Source: Trichobilharzia regenti (lineage: Eukaryota; Platyhelminthes; Trematoda; Strigeidida; Schistosomatidae). Taken from it: 64,000 bases of DNA. Each line of letters begins with the position of its first letter. The first letter of the stretch is position 1. The notes under the pieces were generated by a model that saw only the letters and a list, made by a program, of their open reading frames with translations, did not search any database and was not told where the DNA came from. The DNA is taken from positions 51,274,352-51,338,351 of the forward strand of contig OX235270.1 of the NCBI GenBank assembly GCA_944472135.2, in the 5' to 3' direction. Positions 1 through 11,900 of the stretch are shown in pieces. A program made the translations under genes and the position numbers.

Positions 1-3000
1 TAGAATTTTGATTTCACCTCACTTATTTTTTATTTTCTAATCGTCTTTCGATTGCTAGTTTCTAAATATCTTTTTAATCTAGATTTCCTTTACTTTTTTG
101 ATCACTTGAATCACTGCATCTTGATAAAAGTTACAGGTGAATGAAATGCATCAAACCAGCGTAGATATACGTACTAGGCTATAGGACAAAATCACTGTAT
201 CCTGATATCCTTTTCCGTTCATTCAGGAGCAGGTGGAATATGGTTTCTACTCGATGGTGTCCGACCACTGAACCATCATATCTGTAGCGAAATTTCTGTT
301 TTCTGTTCGTTTTTATATGCAATTATTCTACCTTTTGTATGGACTTTTCATGACATTTATATTAATTTTTTCCATATTTCCCTAATTTATTTCTTGATAG
401 AAATTGATCATAGTTATCGGCTGTCTGCCAACGACGTTATAAAACTGTTAGATGACTTAGGGACAGTTACTGATACAAATTGTTGATGAGGTATCGTTCC
501 TAAAACATCGTAATGACAAGAAATGTTAGTTTGTGTGCAGTATTGTTTATAGGAAGTATGTGTTTAATTACTACCGAACTAAATGTGTATATTACTATGT
601 AAAGCTGAAAAATTGGATATTAAATCGACTCCTTTTAAACGAATATTCGGAATATTCTTATTGGACAACTACCTGTTTAACTAATTTTCTTGAGCAACAT
701 GGTCTCTTGGTAGGCTGTTACTTTCATGTTTCTCATGTCCTGGCACCATTGTCAATTATTTTGTATTTCAACACGGTTACTTTTAAGCCTTCATAGAAAT
801 TGGATTTTGATGTTGGTAGAGCTTCATGTGTTGTAGGAAGTACTTTCTTCGATGACTAATATTCAGTAAAATAAAATTAATCTCGAAAAGAGTCAAGTCT
901 GGTCAGGTGGGAAAATGGTGCTGATCCGTAGAGTCACTGAATGTTGGTTTGGTACATACTAATTGCTTCACCAAGGCGAATAATAAGCGGCGGTTAACGT
1001 TACATATGTACTAAGGATCCAAGCAACAGCAGATAGCTAGTGAAAATAAAGATACTAATAAGTGTAAGGATAAGAAGAAATAAGAGGGTTCATATAAGCG
1101 AACAAAAATATGAATGAATGTATGATTCATGAAGTAGTAAGTGTGATAGGTTGTGAGAGTGTAGACTTTAGTTGGTTTTTTTATTGAGTTGTCGTCCAAT
1201 ACCCATTTGATTTCTGCAATATTTCTCGGACTCAGACCGAAGCACATTGTTATCTTTTCTCCTAAAGTGTGATGCACAAAGCAGCGGAACAATGTTAAGG
1301 TCAACCTTGTCATCTTTGTTGATAAATAAGACGGGTTCATACACCATTGTTTTTACATCCTAATGCCGATATTCACCTTAAGATTTTTCAACGCCTTTCA
1401 CTGTTTTCACCCATCTATTGGTAAGTGCTGGACGTTTGCATTTGTCCTTTCTCTTTTGTAACAACGGCCGACACCACTTGAAAGCAGTGTTTTTGTACGC
1501 CTGGTTATCTGAGCGTATTGGATGAGAAGACTGGAGTCTATGAACTTCAGTTTTATCGGCTTATCCATGTGCGACATGTCATGATTTCGCTATGTAGTCA
1601 CCCTTTATTATTCATTCTTATTAATTTTCACCGAATCGGTTGCATATGTTTTTCTGTCGCTTTGTCGTTTCGGTCCACTCATATTTTTGGTGGCTGTTTT
1701 AACCTGTTTCAACTAAGAGTAATGCAATCCTGGAGTGTGTCATCCACTCAGTCTTTTTATCACTCATCCTGAGATGTGTGTGTGTGGTGCGTATAAATAA
1801 ATCTTTAAGGGATAGATTTTAAAATGCAAATCTTCCTGTCTAATGGAAAGCTAATCAAATTTACAAAGTTTATTGGTTTACAAAACATGCATCTGTGTTT
1901 AATCATCTGCCGGAAATTGAACTCTTGTTCATTTCATTCCCTACACTGACAAAATTCAGCTTCTTCTTTTCGGGCAATATCTCTATTCGTTGTTGTACAT
2001 CTTCAACATTTGAAAACAACAAATAGTTTGTGTTTGTAGTAACAAACTAAATACTCATGATTTTCACACTATATATGCTTGAAAAAGTTAAAGCGATACC
2101 ATTAAGGGACTTTTAGAACACCCCGAGTAAGTTAAAGTTTTAAAAATCTAGTCTGTTTGGTCTTGACTTCATTAAAAGTGCAGTGGATAAGTTGTACTGA
2201 CTAGGTGTTCCATCGTGTTTTCTTTCCTTTGTTTCCTGCTCGTTAGGTAATGCACCAAAGGTAAAGGACTCTGATGTAAAGGTCGGCTAAATTGCTATCC
2301 GAGTATTCTTGTGAGCATGGTTCCAGGAGTTTTTGCAGTTTATAAGCTGTCAAACCAATCTAATCCACAGAGTGTTACATTATCATCAAATTGCTTGCTA
2401 CCAGTATCTTGGATACGTGGGGACAGGTTCCGACTGTTGCCAGATACTGCTTTTTCCCTCCATTTTACATGTACTTTGTAACGACCAGACTTCGTGGTCC
2501 TCTCGTATTGTTTGATTTTATTCATACGAGCTCTACGCAGACTTGTCTATGTTGTCTAATGGACGTCAATCAATTACGTTGAATACAAAAATTAGCTTTA
2601 CTGTCCATCCTAATGATGTGATATGTATCATGTACAATGAAATCCGGCGTTGACATTACTGTGTCTGTTACTGGTACTTGTTTACGGTCATTTAGTTGAC
2701 AGTGAGATTCATGATATCCCTTAAAACCTACATATATAATATATCTTTTGAATCTGCGTGTTGTTCCATTCCTTTAGTTTCGATATGGATCAGTGGTGAG
2801 ACGTTCCGATATTCGGATCCAACCTACTTCTTAGCCAGTGTGTACCAAGTTGTGTATGTTGCAAGTGACAGTTTTAAATGGAGCAGCCATGTTATGTGAC
2901 TCGCTAACAAACAGCTACATAGCGGCTCTTGAAAGTCGTGACAGATCAGGAATTTAAGTAATGGCAAGTATTTTAATGGAACAAGGGGTTGAGTGTAAAC

Positions 3001-3591
3001 ATATTAGCAGTAAAACAAATTAGCTCATTTGTGGAATTAATAAAGATGGTTCAGTGATAATGATAGTAATTTTGTTGCCTGAATAAAAGAATTGCGACTG
3101 GTCGATTTCGAGTTGTGCCTTTGTTGTTTGTGTGAGTGGTGCGATACTCATATGGCTTCAAAACCGAAACGGTTATTTATCTTTGATATTTATTCAAATC
3201 CATAAGACTTCAGTGTAATATCAATAGTGGCGTTCCCACGATTACCTACTACCGAAGCAAGTTTATGCACCATCCATCCCTTTCTGTTTAGTTGGGAATC
3301 AAGGCATTTCAGTCTCATAAGTTCTATTTTTTTTATCGCCTGAGCAGGTGTTTGGCATAAGTATACTTCCGTTCTTCCTTTCACTTTCGAGAAATAGTCC
3401 GGTCACCGACTCTAACTTAACTTCAACACAGATTATCAGCCATTTTTCTTTATTGTTCCTTCTGCCAAACAAGCCTTTTTCAGGTAATCGTACAGTAAAT
3501 ATAACCTATCAGTAGCAGTGTTTTTGTTTATTGTTTCTTGTAATCTTTCTTTTTTGAAAATAGCTGACCATAGTGACCACTTGACTTTTAG
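1..3591 (+). other. Intron of GCKIII gene, 5' part
   Basis: AT-rich sequence before the first visible GCKIII exon. I found no upstream kinase exon (no activation segment or catalytic loop) and no recognisable transposon. The short open frames here lack codon structure or homology that I can name. Confidence 0.6.
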
Positions 3592-3777
3592 GTTGACATT
3601 TGGTCTACTGGAATCACAGCTATTGAACTAGCTAAAGGTGAACCACCTAACGCAGATTTACATCCAATACGCGTTCTTATGCTCATTCCAAAGAACCCTT
3701 CACCTCAGCTCACTGGAGATTTCAGCAAAGTATTCAAGGATTTTGTGGATTGTTGTTTGACTAAAGTCCCAGAAAAT
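3592..3777 (+). CDS. GckIII: GCKIII exon: kinase subdomains IX-X
   Basis: The acceptor tttag and donor gtaagt bound 62 whole codons (phase 0 to phase 0). The residues include [11 protein letters not shown], the helix-F aspartate and tryptophan that anchor the C-lobe, and [10 protein letters not shown] and [10 protein letters not shown], the GCKIII-type sequence before helix G. This is the first exon of the gene inside the window. Confidence 0.93.
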
Positions 3778-6700
3778 GTAAGTCTGTATATTTATTGTAA
3801 ATTACCAGTGGAATATATCATCACAGTTACCCCATAGTGTTCTTCAATTATTTGTTCTATACACGCTTCAGGTTAGATTTTTATAATTCAATACAATTAT
3901 ATACAATCAACGACTCTATTTAGGCATAACTCAGGACACTATTTAATTTGTATTTCATTTACCGAAGCAAACCAGTACAGTGTTACCCGTCGTTGTCTTT
4001 TCATATTTCTCCGCTTACCCCCCCCCAACCGACTGCATTTCGAATGAACTAAAGAATGACTTCTACCACAAACTGTCTAATTTGCTGCGGAAAGCAAAAC
4101 GCTCAGATATAATTATTTCAAGCAGGCGACTTCAATGTCCAAGTTGGGAATTTGTACCAGACTGAGAAGTATATAGATGATACGTACGGAGTCCCCTGCC
4201 GACTGAACCGACAACAGTGATGGTCTTCTACAGTTTTGTTCAGATAACCATCTGTTCATAATCAGCAGTAACTTTAGACACAAAGAGAGACATCACCTAA
4301 CCTGGCTACCACCATCACCAGATCAACGTTGGACTCAGATAGACCGTATAGCGATAGGGTATCGTTGGAGAGGGTAAGTAGAATGTCGCTCCTTCTGGAA
4401 TACCTGCGTACACTCCGATCACACTCAGGTTCGCACACATATATGCTTATGACTTAACAGACATAGGAGATTGCTCACAGCAAAACAGTCACGTTCACAA
4501 CTAGATCGAGACACTGAGTCCACTTAAGGAAGACATAAAGAGTGAAGTGGTAGAGCACGTTGACTGCTTCACTTATTTGGGAAGTACCATAAGCCTCAAC
4601 GGTTTGATCTCTGACGAAATCTCAGTATGGATACAGAGGACTAGTTTCGCACATGCCAGTTTACGTCGTCTCTGGCATAGGCATGATATCTGACTATCGA
4701 CCGTATTACTATTCTTTTTATCTCATGTTTCTCTTTATTATCTCTGTTTTGCATGTCTCTCTTCGCTTGCTTTATATGTTACATGGAGTTTTTTATCTCA
4801 ACCTGCTGCGTACCTTTGCAAAGTTCTATGTTAAAGCCAGTTAGTCAGTCACAATGTTGCATTATTTTCCTTATGTTAGATTTTTCTGTGCATGGTAGTT
4901 GTTTTTATTTGTCAATCTACTAAGTTAATTTTTTAAACGTGTAAACTAAGTAACCAATGCACTACAACATTACTTATTATTTTATTTTCTAAGATTCAGT
5001 TGTCAGGTAATCGTGTATGTAATCTGAATAGATGGAGATTTCATTTTGTCGTAAACAGTCATTTAGCAACAGCAAGTACATGTTAGGCACATGAAGAGCC
5101 CTAGTAGTTCCGTAGAAAGTATAAGTAAAACAAAAGATTTATCATGCTCTAAAGTTTGCTGTTGTGTCAGCGTGAAGCTTATACAATGTTTTTATTGATC
5201 CCTTACTTTTATAGTCGCTGTCATTATCGTTGTATAATAAAAAAATTGTATGTTGTGAGTGAATTTCCTTATATATATCATACAATGTAGCGTTTATGGG
5301 ATATATGAAATCATGAGACCACTTTTCGCACGTTTTCCCACTCATATCATGTTTATTAAGTATATTTGGTATAGTGTTTTCAGTGTAGTATGTCCATACA
5401 CGTATGATACAGATCAGTAGTCACATACATATTCGAGACTGAGCCGCATTTACTCTAAAAATATTCATTCACCCTGTTCAGAGTAGATTTTCTGAATCGT
5501 TTGAATCACGGAACTGCAGCTGCCCCATTACTAATTAGTTCATGTACCTAAACTTCAAAGCTTACGGAAATGTTATGTGATAAATCAGCCGTAAATATTA
5601 GTCCGTGTATGCATAGGTATGACGGTGTAGGTTTTTGTCATTAGATGTTAGAGGGAATTATAGAATAACTGCTGTGATTTCCATTGTGTTAGGTTAAATG
5701 TGCACACAGTCAGTTTCGTAGTCGATTAGAAAACCAACTTGAAATCTCATTCGATTTCGAAGGCAGAAACATCTGACAATTAGGTTATGAAAATTTTAAG
5801 TGAAAATCTATAGATTAGCAAGACAGAAAATATTTATTAAGTCATGAAAAAAATAAAAGGCAGTTCAATGTGGAATTTTTTCTTTATCAGCGAAGTCATT
5901 TTTGTAGTCTGTGCAATAGAGCTTATATTTACTAAAAAGGTATGGCATTCTATAACTGAGTGATGGAGTGTGACAGAAATGATGTAGTTATTTAAAAGGG
6001 GTTTCTAAAGATAAAAAGATTATTCCCAAACTAGGACGAAACAGCTATCCAGTACTCCCTGGTTTTCACTGGTTCTCCAACTGATACCAATCCCTGGTCA
6101 AACTCGTAAAAACAAATGTAATCCTTACAAACTAACTCTTGAAAAAGAAATTACTCAATAATTACTGACATAACGATGAAAGTAGGGGTGTGAAATTTGT
6201 TAGTAAATGTGAAGTGAGGTGTTTGAATGTCCACCAGACAAGTGTGAATAAGGTGACAGAAAAAAAAGCAAATTACACAAAAAGAAAGACGTTACTGCAA
6301 GCAATATTCTTTAAAAGGGAATTAGAGTATAATCTTTGTTACTGTGATACATTTTCTAATTACAACAGTAATTACCTCAATAAGATGAAGTGGACTCTAT
6401 GCCTTTGATATTTCGAAACTTATCGGACGATCAAATTATATTCTGCCTTTGCTACACATCTGGTAATTTATCTTATAATGATTTGCTTCTATGGTCTTGA
6501 TAAAACTTAAAACAGTTTCTACTCCCAGTCATATATTTGCATCTGTAAATGATAATGTACAGCAAATTGATAAATTTTTAGTTGCACTGATCGTCATCAT
6601 CATTATCATCGAACAGACTAACCACATTCAACTTCTTCTGAAAACTAATAATCTATTTAATTTCGAAGATGGTTACCTGACGTATCACCCCTTCGAACGT

Positions 6701-8900
6701 TAGATCTGTTTGCCTATGATCTCTGTTGTCAAAATGATTGTTCATCATGTAATTGTTATTTCTACCGTAAATTTCCTTTTGGTATTTTTTTTGCATTTTT
6801 CTACGTGTAGATATGCTTTTATGAAGTAGTTTTGTGCAGTTGTATGTTAACAATTCAGTTTCGTTCATTTTCAAAATAATTTGGGCTTCAGTTTTCTAGA
6901 CTTCATTATTGACGTTGATTGGGATAGGTTGGTTGGTTCCTTTCAAATTGATTTAATGTCATTCCTAAAGTTACTCACCATTGAATTACTGCTTGAATGG
7001 GATGCATACAGTGGTTGTTCAGCTGTAGCTGGTTTTTGCAAAATTGTAATTTAGCACAAGACAAGACAGCAGGACCTGAGGTGCTTACCAAGGCAATTAA
7101 CTTGAACGCATAAAATTGTGTAAAATCTTACGAAAAGTTATCTTCTGAAGTAGTGACAACCAGTGATGCTCATCAGAAATGCTCACTCTTATCGCTCTTT
7201 GTTCACCCTACAGTCGTAAGGATAGATAAGATATGAGTCAACTTCTATGTTTCATCGATTGGCTTACTACCTGGAAAAGTTTCGTCGACTTATTTATTTC
7301 AATTGATGACGCCGACAAAATGTAGAATCTTCGGAACACTCCGAGTAAAAACCTGAGTATATCTGCCACACTAATCCGACCTCAAATTTAAGATTACGCC
7401 ATGGAACTGGTTTTGATTCACCCATCTTAAGGGTGGTCAGTTAAACAACTAAATGTGTTGACCACTTCACTCTTATGAAAAATTGTATCAGCAGCGCAGA
7501 TGTGAAGTGCTGCCACCGTGGTAGATTACAATTTCATAATGGAATCATATTATTTAGTGGAACACAATGATATATTGTTATCCACTGATAATGTTCCTTG
7601 TGGAGAGTACTGTGACATTCCATGCTGATTTCTCGATCCTATGGCTTACTACCTGCCTGTGGTTGAAATGATGGTACCCAGGTGAGTGAAGGAGACGGCT
7701 TTAGATTTCTCTCTGGTAATGATTAGTACTCGTTGTTGGTTAGGTACCTGCATCACTCATATCTTGTTTATGTTCACCTAAAGGCCTGTCTTCACTACCT
7801 CATCTGCCGATTTGTCGGTTATCTTTTGTCTATTTTTGAGTCTGTAAGACATATAATGAGTCTGTAAGACATGAAACACAAACCGTCTGCGAAATCCAGA
7901 TATGAGGTCATTTTGTGTGTTCCATTGCCCTTACTTCAAAGGATTCGACGATATCCCCGTTGTTTGCGCGGACAGCTGTAGGTCATTTAAATTGTTCCTT
8001 AAAGTGTTTCATCCGACATATTAGCTGTGTGTCCTAAGATTTAATCCTCCAGGACTCATTTTTTCAATAAACTTGCATGTCTAACTGGTATTTTGACTTT
8101 TCTGTTTCTTTCGCCACTCCCATTTAACTCACCTACACTAAAGACTTTTGAGCATCTTTCGCTTCTCGTCATGCTGTAGGCTCATTGGGGCCACTACTCT
8201 GGGTACAGATATTTAATGGCTACTACTAACTTCTCGAATGCAGGTAATCAACTGTCTTCACCATTATGTCTAAAAAAGACTGGACATAATATCAATCTTC
8301 TTGAGGATTAATATCTCTGTTTTCTTCAGATAAATGTGTATTTGTATCTTCTCTAAGTAGAGAGCTGTATACGTGTAGACTTCGCGACTGACTGAGGTAA
8401 TTATACAAGGAGAATTCCAAAAAGCTCACTTCACATCAAAGTAAGCATTGAAGAGGTCGTCCAGGTGGAAAGCTTGGCATTTAAAGCACCCACAGCTAAG
8501 AGAATACAGCCAAACAAAGCAACTAATCAGTTGTTCGCTTTTTTATGATTATTGAGCATATTCTACTACTAATAGCACAATATGTTTTCCACAAATCTTT
8601 TAGAATAGATAAGTATCTTATCATCATTTTTGGAACTGTGTTATTGCTTTTTTATTAGAGACCAACAGCACACGAACTATTACGTCATAGCTTCATCAAA
8701 AAAGCACGTAAAACAGCGTTTTTACAAGAGCTAATTGAGCGTTATCGAAAGTGGCGTGATGAAGGAGGAGACGATGATGCTGACGGTGAATCTGATGATG
8801 ATGGGCTGTAAGTTTGAAATGAGAGTTCCTTACGTACCTTGAAAGTTTTTTCCTATGGCTGTCACTTTACTTTTACGTTTCTTTTATAAAGTAAAAAAAT

Positions 8901-8953
<53 letters not shown>

Positions 8954-11900
8954 CACTAAGTCAGAAATAATAATGGTAAAGAGGAAAGGTTGGGCATGAG
9001 GCTAGCAACCCCATCCTGTAAAATAAACACTTCTACAGAAACTTCAAGCCACCAGCTTGAAGCCCTATGTTCCACTGGGAACGTGAAGGAAAAATTAATT
9101 GATTATATATATATATATATATATATATAACAGAGTAGAATAAAAATCTTCATCTGTGATACCCGCAGTCGATGGTTGGTTAGTCAGCTCAACGTTCAAG
9201 GTACCTAACTAGGTATTCATAACAGCATCATTAAATTATACGCAACATAGCACCGCGGAACTTAATTGGCGAAGTTAAACTTTCGACACCACTAACTACC
9301 AATCAGCGAATTATCCAATGGGATTCACGAACGATGTCGAATTATCCAATGAGATTCACGAACGCAGTTCAACGCTGTAGAGCGCTTGGTTCTTTTCTAA
9401 TGCGTGACGTTACAAGATTACGGTTGCAATTCGAGGAGTACAGTGTTTTCCAGTATTGCCTGGATTTAGGGTTGCTCCGGAAGGAGCGAACTTGTTCGTG
9501 TGTTGGCATCATGACTTTAAAAAGCTATAGCAGATCAACTGATGGGTTTGTTCATCGTTGTGCTGTGTGTTTGAAGCGTGCTAACATTAGAGCGGATAAA
9601 CTGATAATTTTAATATTTCGTAGGAACTTTTTTCGCTAGGTCGCATCTCTTTCTAACCCAGAGTTTGTACATCTGCAACTACTGGGTGTTGAAACAGCCG
9701 GTGAGAGCAGCAGCTGCCGAGACTGAGAATAGTCTCGTCTCAACAGTTTAGTGGTACCAGCATTGCAGAGATATTGCTTCGTGTAAAATAGGGAAAATCA
9801 CTTGTTTGCTGGGTGGATCCCGTTACGAGGACTCATGCGAATTCCGTTGAAGGTTTTTGGGGCCGCTTAAAAAACAGGATAAGGGTTATAAATCGATCTC
9901 AAAAGGATCTCATTTACCGGGATTCAGATGAATATAAGTACACGATGTGGTGTGACTTCTCCATTGACAGTCTTATGCTAAACTGGGAGATGTTTCTCTC
10001 ACATGTTCGAGAAAGATACCCCTTGTAACCTTTTTATCCTTTTTTATGCTTTCTTCGATAAATATACGTTTCCATTCATCATATATGCCTATTTAATATG
10101 ATTGGTCCGTCCAAGGTCTTTGCTGATTGGTTGTTAGTGGTGTTGAAAGTTTAACTTTGCCACTTAATTCATTCTTTTTTGGAACTTAATTGTATTAACG
10201 AAGTCAAACGAATTACGCAGTGAGCAGCAGGAAGTTTTCCTTCTGATCGGTTCCAACAGGTCGACTAATTGTTGGGCAATACAATGATAAGATGAATTTG
10301 TTATATCAAAGGCAGGATGAAGAGGTGCGTCTTTCTTGTGTACTTTCGTCACTCTGTGCAGTCGGGATATATTTGAGCTATGTGGTGTCAGGCATATCTT
10401 TTAGTCGTATTCTTGACTTGGCCAATTCATCTTAACTCATTACCCTAAAAGTTAGTTAACCGTCTGGAACCAGTCTGAATGCAAGTTTCCTGTCACTGAG
10501 ATATTTTTTTCTACTTAGTTCTGTTGAAAACGTCAACTTTTTTGACCAAATAATATTTAAATTTATATTGGAATTCATTTATTGAGAATTTTTAGTTAGA
10601 CTAGAAATAAATTCCTCAGTCTTCTTCAACAATTACATGTAATTAGACATTCAGATTGACTTTTTCCACCATTAATTTATTCATGATTTTGTATATGTGC
10701 TAATCACTCTTTTAAAAACTGCAAAGGCTGCCTGTTTTATTCGCGAATGAAATCAAAAGTGAAACAGTCACATACAAAATGACTTGTTGTGCTGTATATT
10801 TATAATTCAGAAATATGATATATTTATTCAATTTTTTAGTCTATTTTAATTTTACTGTTTGTTCTATAAGGAGTTACGTTGGCATCAATTCGAAGAATGG
10901 CGTCTAGTATATATATATATATGAAACAAATTACCACCCACTTTGTGTATTAGATTTAAATGTAAAATCCACTACAAATACTCCATTATGGATAAGTGCC
11001 CAAGTTTTATACTTATATCCACTGCAAATACCCAGATGCTTTTATAGTCTTCTCACCCGGTCTCTGTATTAGTAAACGCAATGTACCCTACATACGATTT
11101 TGATGAATCTAATTATTTATGGGAGGTAGAAGGTTTTCTTATAATTCTAGACTTCAGTCAGAGGTCGTAGAATCACTTTTGGCTAACTTTAAATTTTAGT
11201 GTTCATTTTCATTTCAAACACGTGCTTCACTTTGCTGTCAAATTTAGTTTTATAATTCCTTTGAAATTTATAATGCCGAACTAATTTTATGTGACTCTCA
11301 TTATTTCACGGACGTCTACGAAGGCCCTAATACAATGGGAGGCGATCCCGTTCAAGATATTGACCGCATGATTCAACTCAAAAGGTAGAATACTGATAAT
11401 TATACAATGCTATACACCCACAAACAATGCAGACCTAGGAAAGAAAAAACAGTTCTACAATGGATAAAACGTCTGTCGGTGACAATAAAATCCTAATGGG
11501 CGACGTGAACTCCGAACTGAGACCAGACAACACAGGAAGAGAACTCATTATGGGTAGAGAAGCACTTGTAGAGATGAATGAAAACGCAGGACTCTTCGCG
11601 ACTTCTGCACCTTCAATGGACTAATGATTGGTGGCAGCGTATATAAGCACAAGGGTATCCACAAGGCTACATGGGTGTCACCAGACTGGCGAAACGAAAA
11701 CCAAATTGACTTCATGTCAATCTCAAGAAAGTGGAGACGCAGCCTAATGGACACAAAAGTAAGAAGAGGAGCAGACGTTGGCTCAGACCACTATCTCGTA
11801 TGCAAATCAAATTAAAAGCCTTCAGAGAAACAGGACCTCCAGATAGACCACAAGCCAAGTTCAATACTCAAAAACTGAAGGACCAGGGTATAAGTATAAA

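Larger units (their letters stand above)
9268..10161 (+). mobile_element. Merlin-superfamily DNA transposon, internally deleted
   Basis: Seen: 40-bp terminal inverted repeats at 9268-9307 and 10122-10161 (37 of 40 positions match), flanked by the 8-bp duplication ACTTAATT (9260-9267 and 10162-10169). Inside, two frames show an ISXO2/IS1016-type transposase. The N-terminal part (9334-9639) has a Cys-rich segment ([16 protein letters not shown]). The C-terminal part (9813-10028) has the signature [19 protein letters not shown]. Known: Merlin elements have an IS1016-like transposase and 8-9 bp duplications, and are described from schistosomes. The region between the two parts, which should hold the first catalytic Asp residues, is missing or unreadable, so the element is non-autonomous. 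Confidence 0.9.

Noticed and set aside
370..480. Possible upstream GCKIII exon after a polypyrimidine-AG
   Set aside because: None of the three frames gives kinase-like sequence.
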